DNA from: Clostridia bacterium
GTDB lineage: Bacteria > Bacillota > Clostridia > TANB77 > CAG-508
Direction of reading: 5' to 3'
Assembly: GCA_900752095.1 (NCBI GenBank)
Contig: CAADUD010000106.1
Location: 1-11,633 of the forward strand
Length of the DNA: 11,633 nt
The translations under genes and the position numbers were made by a program. A model generated the notes under the pieces. That model did not search any database. It saw only the letters and a list, made by a program, of their open reading frames with translations, and had not been told where the DNA came from. Shown here piece after piece: positions 6,080-11,633 of the stretch; position 1 is the first letter of the stretch; every line of letters starts with the position of its first letter.

Positions 6080-6619
6080 TTAGTTTTGGAATGGCATTCC
6101 TAATAAAGAAAGTAATTCTTTTGCTTCTTCATCTGTTTTAGCAGTAGTAACGAATATAATATCCATACCTCTAATTTTATCAATTTTGTCATATTCAATT
6201 TCAGGGAAAATTAATTGCTCTTTAATTCCCATAGAATAATTTCCTCTTCCATCAAAAGAATGGTTAGAAACTCCTCTGAAATCTCTTACTCTTGGTAATG
6301 CTACATTAAATAATTTGTATGCGAAGTCATACATTTTTCCACTTCTTAATGTAACTTTACATCCAATATTAACACCTTCTCTAATTTTAAATGCCGCAAT
6401 TGCTTTTTTTGCCTTTGTTACAATTGGTTTTTGACCTGTAATAATTGTTAAATCATTTATGGTATTATCTAGTGCTTTTGGATTTTCTTTCATATCTCCT
6501 AAACCAACATTGATTACTATTTTTTCTAATTTTGGAACTTCCATGATAGAGCTATAGTTAAATTTTTTCATTAATGCTGGTATAACTTCTTTTTGATATT
6601 GTTCTTTTAATATTTCCAT
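6080..6619 (-). CDS. rplE: 50S ribosomal protein L5
   Basis: L5 binds 5S rRNA and contacts the P-site tRNA in the central protuberance. It works with L18, encoded downstream. The 179 residues show KIVINVGLG (33-41), TGQKPIVTKAKKAIAAFKIR (61-80), RDFRGVS (112-118), GRGNYSMGIKEQLIFPEI (124-141) and the C-terminal LLGMPF (172-177). This is the full family length. The start ATG has GGAAGGAGG upstream at an unusually long distance, about 13 nt. No closer start exists, and the N-terminus matches homologues. It follows rplX by 21 bp. Confidence 0.98.
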   Translation of the reverse strand: MEILKEQYQKEVIPALMKKFNYSSIMEVPKLEKIVINVGLGDMKENPKALDNTINDLTIITGQKPIVTKAKKAIAAFKIREGVNIGCKVTLRSGKMYDFAYKLFNVALPRVRDFRGVSNHSFDGRGNYSMGIKEQLIFPEIEYDKIDKIRGMDIIFVTTAKTDEEAKELLSLLGMPFQN

Positions 6620-6640
6620 AAGTCTTATATGGCCTCCTTC

Positions 6641-6949
6641 CTATTTCAATTTATTTCCACATTTTTTGCAAACGCGTACTTTAGTATCGCCTTCCATAAC
6701 ATAACCAACTCTAGTTAGTTTTCCACATTTAGGACATACTACGCTTACTTTACTGCTATGTATACTACATTCTACTGGAATAATTCCGCCTTCTTCTCCT
6801 TGTTTTCTAGGTTTAACATGTTTTTTACGAATATTTATACCTTTTACAATAATTTTTTGAGTTTTAGGAATTACTTCCAAAACTTCACCTTTTTTTCCTT
6901 TATCATTTCCAGATAAAATTTGAACGGTATCGCCTTTTTTGATTTTCAT
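6641..6949 (-). CDS. rplX: 50S ribosomal protein L24 (four-Cys form)
   Basis: L24 starts assembly of the large subunit at the 5' end of 23S rRNA and lies near the exit tunnel. The 102-residue protein has the KOW motif KKGDTVQILSGNDKGKKGEV (4-23), IIVKGINIRKKHVKP (33-47) and GGIIPVE (54-60). Its tail carries two CXXC pairs, C72/C75 and C94/C97, consistent with zinc binding. The extra C61 is unpaired. GAGGTG lies 10 nt before the ATG. An 85-bp gap with a 9-bp hairpin separates it from rplN, more than is usual in this operon. Confidence 0.97.
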   Translation of the reverse strand: MKIKKGDTVQILSGNDKGKKGEVLEVIPKTQKIIVKGINIRKKHVKPRKQGEEGGIIPVECSIHSSKVSVVCPKCGKLTRVGYVMEGDTKVRVCKKCGNKLK

Positions 6950-6990
6950 TTTCTATTTTCACCTCTTCTTTTAGGATTTTTCTAAGTTAT

Positions 6991-7014
6991 TCCTTAATTA
7001 AAATAAATTAAGGA
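6991..7014 (-). promoter_or_regulatory. Perfect 9-bp hairpin between rplN and rplX
   Basis: TCCTTAATT and AATTAAGGA form a perfect 9-bp inverted repeat around a 6-nt loop. No T tract follows in the direction of the operon, so a terminator is unlikely on this strand. It could mark an RNA-processing or stability site between rplN and rplX. Confidence 0.45.
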
Positions 7015-7034
7015 CGAAGTTTTTTATTTATTTT

Positions 7035-7403
7035 TTATAAAACTTCTGGAGCTAAAGATAGTATCTTCATATAATCTCCATCTCTTAATTCTCTAGCTAC
7101 TGGTCCAAAAATACGAGTTCCTTTTGGTGTTTTATCATCTTTTATAATAACTGCTGCATTTTCATCAAATCTTACATAAGAACCGTCTGTTCTTCTAACA
7201 GGCTTTTTAGTTCTTACCACAACTGCTTTTACAACATCACCTTTTTTAACAACGCCACCAGGTGTAGCTGTCTTAACAGAAGCAACAATAATATCACCAA
7301 TTCCCGCATATTTTCTATAGGAACCGCCTAAACATCTGATACACATAATTTCTCTTGCACCTGTATTATCAGCAACTTTTAAAATACTTTGTTGTTGTAC
7401 CAT
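7035..7403 (-). CDS. rplN: 50S ribosomal protein L14
   Basis: L14 forms part of the subunit interface and contacts L19 and 16S helix 14. The 122-residue sequence is of standard length. It has VADNTGAREIMCIR (10-23), GDIIVASVKTATPGG (36-50), VVVRTKKPVRRTDGSYVRFD (61-80) and GTRIFGPVARELR (95-107). The ATG is preceded by AAAGGAGG at about 10 nt. It lies 41 bp after rpsQ. Confidence 0.98.
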   Translation of the reverse strand: MVQQQSILKVADNTGAREIMCIRCLGGSYRKYAGIGDIIVASVKTATPGGVVKKGDVVKAVVVRTKKPVRRTDGSYVRFDENAAVIIKDDKTPKGTRIFGPVARELRDGDYMKILSLAPEVL

Positions 7404-7444
7404 GGTTTATTTTCCTCCTTTTTCCTATTTTTTTAAGTTTTCTA

Positions 7445-7708
7445 CTATTTAATAACTGCTTTCTCTACAATTTCCACAACTCTAAATCTTTTATCTTTAG
7501 AAAGTGGTCTTGTTTCCATTACTTTAACTTTATCACCTGTTTGGCATTCATTGTTTTCGTCATGAGCTTTTAATTTATAAGTTCTTTTTTGAATTTTTCC
7601 ATACATTTTATTCATGACATTAGTTTCAACAGCTACAACCACTGTCTTATCCATTTTATCAGAAACAACTGTACCAATCATTACTTTACGAAGGTTTCTT
7701 TCTTCCAT
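7445..7708 (-). CDS. rpsQ: 30S ribosomal protein S17
   Basis: S17 is a primary 16S rRNA binder with an OB fold that is important for 30S assembly. The 87 residues contain RKVMIGTVVSDKMDKTVVVAV (7-27 region), KRTYKLKAHDENN (41-53) and GDKVKVMETRPLSKDKRFRVVE (58-79), all typical. The ATG overlaps the rpmC stop by one base (TAATG). GGAGGG lies within the end of rpmC, which indicates translational coupling. It ends in TAG. Confidence 0.98.
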   Translation of the reverse strand: MEERNLRKVMIGTVVSDKMDKTVVVAVETNVMNKMYGKIQKRTYKLKAHDENNECQTGDKVKVMETRPLSKDKRFRVVEIVEKAVIK

Positions 7709-7911
7709 TAATTTTTACCCTCCTTTAATTCTCTTTGTCTTAAAACAGTTTTAATTCTTGCAATGTCTTTTCTCACTTCTCTAATTTTCATAGGATTATC
7801 TAAACCATTTGTTGCTAAGCTAAATCTTAGTTTAAATAACTCATTTTTTAGTTCTCCTAATTCTTTTTCTAGTTCTGGTGAAGACATTTCATTTATTTTA
7901 TTAATCTTCAT
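7708..7911 (-). CDS. rpmC: 50S ribosomal protein L29
   Basis: L29 is a small two-helix protein at the exit tunnel near L23 and helps form the docking site for trigger factor and SRP. The 67 residues (MKINKINEMS start) contain the family core ELFKLRFSLATNGLDNPMKI (24-43) followed by RKDIARIKTVLRQRE. The start is at 7911 or one codon earlier at 7914. AGGTGGTGAT, a one-mismatch extended site, stands just before both. GTG codons further upstream overlap that site and are rejected. The gene overlaps the rplP end by 11-14 bp and rpsQ by one base, so all three are likely coupled. Confidence 0.95.
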   Translation of the reverse strand: MKINKINEMSSPELEKELGELKNELFKLRFSLATNGLDNPMKIREVRKDIARIKTVLRQRELKEGKN

Positions 7912-8344
7912 CATTATCACCACCTATGTTTTCAGTTTCTCTTTTGACAAACTTACATTTAACAGATAGCTTATTTCCTGCTAGTCTTAATGCTTCTTTT
8001 GCTAGTTCTTCTGGTACACCAGCAATCTCAAACATTACTCTACCTGGTTTTACAGGAGCTACCCAATATTCTACAGCACCTTTACCTTTACCCATACGAG
8101 TACCAATTGGTTTAGATGTCATTGGTTTGTCTGGGAAGATTTTAATCCAAACCTTTCCACCTCTTTTAATATAACGAGTCATTGCAACACGGGCTGCTTC
8201 AATTTGGTTAGAAGTAATTAGTCCAATTTCCATTGCTTGTAAACCAAATTCTCCGTCTGTAACTTTGTTACCTCTTGTTGCCTTTCCTCTTACTCTACCT
8301 TTTTGTTGTTTTCTATATTTTGTTCTTTTTGGCATTAATGGCAT
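7901..8344 (-). CDS. rplP: 50S ribosomal protein L16
   Basis: L16 lies near the A-site tRNA elbow and completes late maturation of the 50S. The 147 residues include MPKRTKYRKQQKGR (4-17), LITSNQIEAARVAMTRYIKR (42-61), and RMGKGKGAVEYWVAPVKPGR (83-102). The acidic tail GGDNDED is an add-on produced where the gene overlaps rpmC. Homologues often end around residue 144, so this is a minor variation. The ATG at 8344 shares a base with the rpsC stop (TAATG) and has GGAGGAG upstream. An internal ATG at 8335 would be too far from that site. Confidence 0.97.
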   Translation of the reverse strand: MPLMPKRTKYRKQQKGRVRGKATRGNKVTDGEFGLQAMEIGLITSNQIEAARVAMTRYIKRGGKVWIKIFPDKPMTSKPIGTRMGKGKGAVEYWVAPVKPGRVMFEIAGVPEELAKEALRLAGNKLSVKCKFVKRETENIGGDNDED

Positions 8345-9006
8345 TATGCTTCTCCTCCTTCCTTTTGCTTCTTTTTCGCTGGAAGAATTTCTCCTTTATA
8401 AATCCAAACTTTAACACCAATTTTTCCATATGTGGTATCTGCTTCTGCAAATCCATAATCAATATCTGCTCTTAAAGTTTGAAGTGGAATAGTACCTTCT
8501 TTATAAAATTCTGTTCTAGCCATATCTGCTCCACCAAGTCTTCCAGATACAGAAGTTTTAATACCTAAAGCACCTGATTTCATTGTTTTTTGCATACATT
8601 GTTTCATGGCTCTTCTAAAAGAAATTCTTCTTTCTAGTTGTCCTGCAATGTTTTCTGCAACTAATTGTGCATCTAAATCGATATTTTTTACTTCAACAAT
8701 ATTTAAGTTTACTGTTTTGCCTATCATTTTTTCAAGTTCTGCTTTTAGTACTTCGGCAAGGTTTCCACCCTTTCCAATAACTAAACCTGGTTTTGCGGTA
8801 TAAACATTTACTCGTACAAATTTGGCAGTTCTTTCAATTTCAATTTTTGAAATACCTGCAACATATAATTTTTTCTTAACATATTCACGGATTTTATGAT
8901 CTTCTACTAGGTAATCACTAAAGTTCTTTTTATCTGCATACCATTTAGAATTCCAGTCTTTAATGATACCAATTCTTAATCCGTTAGGATCCATTTTTTG
9001 TCCCAT
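8344..9006 (-). CDS. rpsC: 30S ribosomal protein S3
   Basis: S3 lines the mRNA entry channel of the 30S head with S4 and S5. The 220-residue protein shows the N-terminal MGQKMDPNGLRIGII (1-15), a type II KH domain with PGLVIGKGG (73-81), and the C-terminal signature SGRLGGADMARTEFYKEG (154-171) with DYGFAEADTTYGKIGVKVWIYKGE. Length is normal for the Bacillota. AAAGGAGG precedes the ATG by about 10 nt. It overlaps rplP by one base and follows rplV by 19 bp. Confidence 0.98.
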   Translation of the reverse strand: MGQKMDPNGLRIGIIKDWNSKWYADKKNFSDYLVEDHKIREYVKKKLYVAGISKIEIERTAKFVRVNVYTAKPGLVIGKGGNLAEVLKAELEKMIGKTVNLNIVEVKNIDLDAQLVAENIAGQLERRISFRRAMKQCMQKTMKSGALGIKTSVSGRLGGADMARTEFYKEGTIPLQTLRADIDYGFAEADTTYGKIGVKVWIYKGEILPAKKKQKEGGEA

Positions 9007-9025
9007 TTTGTTAAGTCCTCCTTTC

Positions 9026-9388
9026 TTAATCTCTTTCTTTTAACACGATTGTAATATGACTTGTTCTTTTTCTAATTCTTACTGCACTACCTTTTGCAGC
9101 TGGTCTAATTCTTTTTAGAGTTGGACCTTGATTTGCATAAATTTCTGCAACATATAACTTTTCATGTGCCATATGATGATTATTTTCAGCATTTGCAATA
9201 GCTGATTTTAATAATTTTTCTAAAATTTCACTAGATGCTTTTGGTGCAAATTTTGCAATTGCTAAAGCTTCGTCAACATCTTTTCCCCTCATCAAATCTG
9301 CTACAATTTTTACTTTTCTAGCGGAAATTCTAGCATATTTTAGAGTTGCTTCAGCTGTTTGAACCATAACTTCTTGTTTTTCTTCCAC
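9026..9388 (-). CDS. rplV: 50S ribosomal protein L22
   Basis: L22 contacts all domains of 23S rRNA. Its extended hairpin forms part of the exit-tunnel constriction where macrolides act. The 120-residue product has YARISARKVKIVADLMRGK (18-36), ANAENNHHM (65-73), and the tunnel hairpin GPTLKRIRPAAKGSAVRIRK (88-107) followed by RTSHITIVL. The start is GTG at 9388, with TAGGAGGA 8 nt upstream. An internal ATG at 9367 has no such site. The GTG start gives a short extra N-terminal stretch, MEEKQEVM. It lies 93 bp after rpsS, a larger gap than usual. Confidence 0.96.
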   Translation of the reverse strand: MEEKQEVMVQTAEATLKYARISARKVKIVADLMRGKDVDEALAIAKFAPKASSEILEKLLKSAIANAENNHHMAHEKLYVAEIYANQGPTLKRIRPAAKGSAVRIRKRTSHITIVLKERD

Positions 9389-9481
9389 TTTTTTTTCCTC
9401 CTATTCTCTTAAAATCATTTATTTAGAAATCTTTGTGAAATATTTTTGTATTCTATATTCAAAAACTTCTATAAAGCAAAA
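9389..9481. other. 93-bp rpsS-rplV gap, no gene seen
   Basis: This gap contains the rplV ribosome-binding site and a weak possible stem, TTTTTG / CAAAAA (9443-9448 and 9460-9465), with an 11-nt loop. I see no promoter I would defend, and no open frame. It lacks the CAAGG-type core found in the other larger gaps. Confidence 0.4.
9396..9403 (-). promoter_or_regulatory. Ribosome-binding site deciding the GTG start of rplV
   Basis: TAGGAGGA on the minus strand lies 7-8 nt before the GTG at 9388. It selects that start over the internal ATG at 9367. Confidence 0.75.
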
Positions 9482-9760
9482 CTATTTTGTTGTGGTTGTT
9501 TTATCTCCAGAATGACCTTTGAATGTTCTAGTTGGTGCAAATTCACCTAATTTGTGTCCAATCATTTCTTCTGTAATATATACAGGTACATGTTTTCTAC
9601 CATCATGTACAGCTATTGTATGCCCAACCATTTGTGGATAAATTGTAGAAGCTCTTGACCATGTTTTAATAACTTCTTTGTTTCCACTTTCATTCATTGC
9701 TTCTACTCTTTTTAATAATTCAGGAGCAATAAATGGAACTTTTTTACTTGATCTTGACAT
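9482..9760 (-). CDS. rpsS: 30S ribosomal protein S19
   Basis: S19 sits in the 30S head, pairs with S13 and contacts the A-site finger bridge. The 92-residue protein contains KKVPFIAPELLKRVEAMN (6-23), WSRASTIYPQMVGHTIAVHD (34-53) and the signature GRKHVPVYITEEMIGHKLGEF (54-74), then APTRTFKGH. All are classic for the family. GGAGG follows directly after the rplB stop and is 9 nt from the ATG, so the two genes are tightly linked. It ends in TAG. Confidence 0.98.
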   Translation of the reverse strand: MSRSSKKVPFIAPELLKRVEAMNESGNKEVIKTWSRASTIYPQMVGHTIAVHDGRKHVPVYITEEMIGHKLGEFAPTRTFKGHSGDKTTTTK

Positions 9761-9774
9761 TTACTTTTTCCTCC

Positions 9775-10602
9775 TTATTTTCTTCTCTTTGTAATAAATT
9801 TATTACTCATCTTATTTTTCTTTCTTGTCTTATATCCAATAGCTGGTTTTCCCCAAGGAGTCATTGGTCCTGCGTGTCCTACAGGTGCTTTACCTTCACC
9901 ACCACCATGTGGGTGATCTACTGGGTTCATAACAGATCCTCTAACAGTTGGTCTAATTCCCATATGTCTTGTTCTACCAGCTTTACCAATTTTAACATTT
10001 TCATGGTCTGTATTTCCTACAGTTCCTATTGTAGCTTTACATACTGCCATTACTAATCTCATTTCTCCAGATGGTAATCTAACATGAGCATATTTTCCTT
10101 CTTTAGCCATTAATTGTGCTTCTTGACCTGCAGCTCTAACTAATTTTCCACCTTGACCTGGATTTAATTCAATATTATGAATCATGGTACCTACTGGAAT
10201 ATTTTCAATTTTCATGCAATTTCCTGGTTTTATATCTGCTTTGTTACCAGAAATTACTTTATCTCCATCTTTTAATCCAACTGGAGCTAAAATATAAGCT
10301 TTTTCTCCGTCTTCATATTGGATTAATGCAATATTTGCACTTCTATTTGGATCATATTCGATTCCAATTACAGTTGCTTCCATGTCTTCTTTATTTCTTT
10401 TAAAATCAATAATTCTATATTTTTGTCTGTTTCCACCACCTTGATGTCTTACTGTAATTCTACCATATGAGTTTCTACCAGAATTTTTCTTTTTAGTAGC
10501 TAACAATGACTTTTCTGGTTCTTTTTTAGTAATTTCTTCAAATGTAGACACAGTCATATTTCTTCTTGATGGAGTATATGGTTTAAAATGTTTCATTCCC
10601 AT
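9775..10602 (-). CDS. rplB: 50S ribosomal protein L2
   Basis: L2 is one of the oldest large-subunit proteins. It is needed for subunit joining and lies near the peptidyl-transferase centre. The 275 residues (start MGMKHFKPYTPSRRNMT) include the N-terminal OB-type region and VRHQGGGNRQKYRIIDFKR, then the SH3-type region. The C-terminal signature NPVDHPHGGGEGK (226-238) carries the conserved functional His. I place the start at ATG 10602, where homologues begin. A GTG three codons upstream (10611) is possible. Neither has a normal AGGAGG site. The bases before it are GTGATAAC and a hairpin (10610-10631), unlike every neighbour. It follows a 218-bp gap and an unknown gene instead of rplW directly. 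Confidence 0.96.
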   Translation of the reverse strand: MGMKHFKPYTPSRRNMTVSTFEEITKKEPEKSLLATKKKNSGRNSYGRITVRHQGGGNRQKYRIIDFKRNKEDMEATVIGIEYDPNRSANIALIQYEDGEKAYILAPVGLKDGDKVISGNKADIKPGNCMKIENIPVGTMIHNIELNPGQGGKLVRAAGQEAQLMAKEGKYAHVRLPSGEMRLVMAVCKATIGTVGNTDHENVKIGKAGRTRHMGIRPTVRGSVMNPVDHPHGGGEGKAPVGHAGPMTPWGKPAIGYKTRKKNKMSNKFITKRRK

Positions 10603-10609
10603 TGTTATC

Positions 10610-10631
10610 ACGAAACTTTGAAAAACTTCGT
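10610..10631 (-). promoter_or_regulatory. Hairpin replacing a normal ribosome-binding site before rplB
   Basis: ACGAAGTTT pairs with AGTTTCGT-type sequence across a 4-nt loop. This gives nine pairs including two G-U, occupying roughly -8 to -29 from the rplB ATG. No GGAG or GGAGG is present in the 60 bases before the start. The only anti-Shine-Dalgarno match is GTGAT, close to the ATG. It may limit or regulate initiation on rplB. Confidence 0.4.
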
Positions 10632-10632
10632 C

Positions 10633-10797
10633 TTACATCGTTAAACTCAAAAATGTTTCTTTATCATACAATATGTATAGTCTCGCCTCATCAATATTTT
10701 TTCGTTTGCTTAGTAATCCTTGTTTTTGAAGTTTCTCCCTCTCTTTCTTTTTATATTTATTTACGGATTTTTTCCTGCTCCGTATGACAGATATTCT
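10633..10797 (-). pseudogene. Start-less open frame of 54 codons, possible gene remnant
   Basis: The minus strand is open from after a TAA (10798-10800) to a TAA at 10633. It encodes a basic, Lys/Arg-rich sequence with KKKEREKLQKQGLLSKRKN followed by IDEARLYILYDKETFLSLTM. Composition looks coding-like. However, no ATG, GTG or TTG occurs until the last dozen codons, and no ribosome-binding site is placed for a start. It may be a decayed gene fragment, part of whatever was inserted between rplW and rplB. It may equally be chance in purine-rich DNA, since it also overlaps the palindromic element. I do not recognise the sequence. Confidence 0.2.
10643..10734. repeat. Palindromic intergenic element before rplB
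   Basis: The arms AAACTCAAAAA (10643-10653) and TTTTTGAAGTTT (10723-10734) are inverted copies differing by one inserted base. They flank a 69-nt core. On the minus strand the core begins CAAGGATTACTAAGC, then GAAAAAATATT and later ACTATACAT. The same order of short blocks occurs on the plus strand in the elements at 4605-4684 and 5740-5811, so this copy would be in the opposite orientation. Similarity is weaker here than between those two. Confidence 0.3.
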
Positions 10798-10829
10798 TTA
10801 TTATCCTAGTATTTTCTAGTTAATTTTAT

Positions 10830-11267
10830 TTACTCTCTTTCTTCTGGTTGCTCTTCTTGTTTTTCTTTTAATAGTAAATTAGCATACTCTCCTATTTGCA
10901 AGATATTACAAACTTTTATTAAATTATCTTTTCCAATTTTTGCTGCCTCTATTAAATGTTCTCTACTAATTTGTCCGGAAATCATTTGAGTTTTTGCACT
11001 TGTAAAAATTTGTTTTACTTGTTCTACATATGTTAAGGCCCTTTGCATAGTTTCACTAGAAGGTTCTTTATTAGTATTTTGATAGCAAATTGTACAATAT
11101 TGCTTACATAAGTCTTCTAAAGCTACTATTTCATCTTGCAATTTTATAAATTGTTGTTTTTCTAGATCAGCGTCTTTTAACTGACTTTTTGATTGTATTT
11201 GTTGTCTTAATGCCATAACATACTTTTTAAATTCAAGTTGTCTTTGCAAATTTAATTTTTCTTTCAT
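10830..11267 (-). CDS. Unrecognised small helical protein inserted between rplW and rplB
   Basis: I do not recognise this 145-residue protein. It is hydrophilic with no signal peptide or membrane segment. It is rich in Lys, Gln, Glu and Leu in patterns that suggest long alpha helices. A probable coiled-coil region runs over about 1-60, a second helical region over about 72-137, and there is an acidic tail KEKQEEQPEERE. A cysteine cluster C54-X3-C58-X2-C61 sits between the two halves, with a single further Cys at 120. This is too little to claim metal binding. The ATG is preceded by AGAAAGG at 7-nt spacing and lies 15 bp after the rplW stop, so it is surely translated from the ribosomal operon. 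Its position suggests co-expression with ribosome synthesis. Any ribosome-related role is inference. Confidence 0.85.
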   Translation of the reverse strand: MKEKLNLQRQLEFKKYVMALRQQIQSKSQLKDADLEKQQFIKLQDEIVALEDLCKQYCTICYQNTNKEPSSETMQRALTYVEQVKQIFTSAKTQMISGQISREHLIEAAKIGKDNLIKVCNILQIGEYANLLLKEKQEEQPEERE

Positions 11268-11282
11268 ATTATTGCCTTTCTA

Positions 11283-11630
11283 CTAAGCCCCCATAAAGTG
11301 TTCGATACTATCTTTATATTTTTTAGAAATTTTAACTTCTTTTCCACCTTTACCGATGTATTTTAAATCTCTTGGATTAGTGTCAATTGTAACAATTGCT
11401 TTTTTCCAATCTGGTGTTTTTCCAGATGTTCTTCCCATTCTTTTTTCTTTTCCTTTTACACTCATTGTATTAACATTTAAAACTTTTACTTCAAAAAGCT
11501 TTTCTACTGCATTTCTAATATCAATTTTAGTAGCTTTTTTGTTTACTCTAAAGGTATACTTTCCAGTTTGTAATTCATCATTACTTTTTTCTGTAATAAC
11601 TGGAGCTATAATAATTTCTTCTGGTTTCAT
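11283..11630 (-). CDS. rplW: 50S ribosomal protein L23
   Basis: L23 lies at the exit of the peptide tunnel and is the main docking site for trigger factor and SRP. The 115 residues start MKPEEIIIAPVITEKS and contain YTFRVNKKATKIDIRNAVEK (25-44), LFEVKVLNVNT (45-55), GRTSGKTPDWKKAIVTI (66-82) and a DSIEHFMGA end. Family members are usually about 95-100 residues. The extra length lies between the IVTI strand and the final strand (about 84-105, Lys/Gly-rich). The ATG follows TTA at the window edge, forming TAATG. This probably means that the rplD stop overlaps the start. It ends in TAG. Confidence 0.96.
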   Translation of the reverse strand: MKPEEIIIAPVITEKSNDELQTGKYTFRVNKKATKIDIRNAVEKLFEVKVLNVNTMSVKGKEKRMGRTSGKTPDWKKAIVTIDTNPRDLKYIGKGGKEVKISKKYKDSIEHFMGA

Positions 11631-11633
11631 TAA

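Larger units (their letters stand above)
10612..10829. other. 218-bp gap between unknown gene and rplB
   Basis: This stretch is unusual because rplW and rplB are normally adjacent. It holds the rplB leader hairpin, a palindromic element (10643-10734), and a minus-strand open frame without a start codon (10633-10797). It also holds a 6-bp stem TACGGA / TCCGTA (about 10763-10786), not followed by a T tract, and two ACTAG repeats near its upstream end. I see no tRNA, no clear terminator and no convincing promoter. Confidence 0.6.

Noticed and set aside
6991..7014. rplN-rplX hairpin as a terminator
   Set aside because: The T-rich tract lies on the plus-strand side only. No gene ends there in that direction.
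10763..10786. TACGGA/TCCGTA stem before rplB as a terminator or riboswitch
   Set aside because: It is only six pairs with an 11-nt loop, no T tract follows, and no recognisable riboswitch core is present.
1350..10787. Plus-strand open frames, for example at 2331-2750, 3729-4145, 7926-8174 and 9733-10056
   Set aside because: They lie opposite strongly conserved minus-strand ribosomal or secY genes, lack ribosome-binding sites, and have low-complexity Phe/Ser/Thr-rich translations typical of antisense shadows.
10883..11108. CX3CX2C cluster in the unknown protein as a radical-SAM or zinc site
   Set aside because: The protein is short and helical with no barrel or second metal-binding half. One cluster alone does not support an enzyme call.
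1..11633. CRISPR arrays, tRNA or rRNA genes, insertion-sequence transposases
   Set aside because: I saw no regularly spaced repeats, cloverleaf sequences or transposase motifs. All gaps are under 220 bp.

Overview
The window is one long block of the conserved bacterial ribosomal-protein supercluster (S10-spc), read entirely on the minus strand. The DNA is AT-rich (about 30% GC by eye). Together these traits point to a low-GC Bacillota, most likely a member of the Clostridia: strong AGGAGG-type Shine-Dalgarno sites, a zinc-type S14 (four Cys), a four-Cys L24, an adenylate kinase with a zinc LID, and the order secY-adk-map-infA. I cannot name the species. All visible stops are TAA or TAG, and Trp is TGG, so the standard code fits.

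Layout in transcription order (right to left): rplW (L23); an unrecognised 145-residue helical protein; a 218-bp gap; rplB (L2), rpsS, rplV, rpsC, rplP, rpmC, rpsQ, rplN, rplX, rplE, rpsN; a 188-bp gap; rpsH, rplF; a 183-bp gap; rplR, rpsE, rplO, secY, adk, map; a 129-bp gap; and the first 42 codons of infA, cut by the window edge. Most genes are 10-50 bp apart or overlap by 1-14 bp (TAATG joints at rpsC/rplP, rpmC/rpsQ and rplO/secY). Such tight packing fits one or a few co-transcribed, translationally coupled units. The products build both ribosomal subunits (L23, L2, S19, L22, S3, L16, L29, S17, L14, L24, L5, S14, S8, L6, L18, S5, L15). They also supply the SecY translocon channel, the nucleotide-balancing enzyme Adk, the N-terminal Met trimming enzyme, and initiation factor IF-1.

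Three things depart from the ordinary plan. First, an unknown gene and a 218-bp gap sit between rplW and rplB, which are normally adjacent, and rplB itself shows no canonical ribosome-binding site. Second, rpmD (L30) is absent from its usual place between rpsE and rplO. Third, the larger gaps hold structured DNA. Three of them (before rplB, rpsH and rplR) share a similar architecture: imperfect inverted-repeat arms with a one-base bulge around a core with a CAAGG...AAG...AAAAA...TATAC pattern. Further hairpins sit before adk, rplR, rplX and infA. Function for these elements is inference only.
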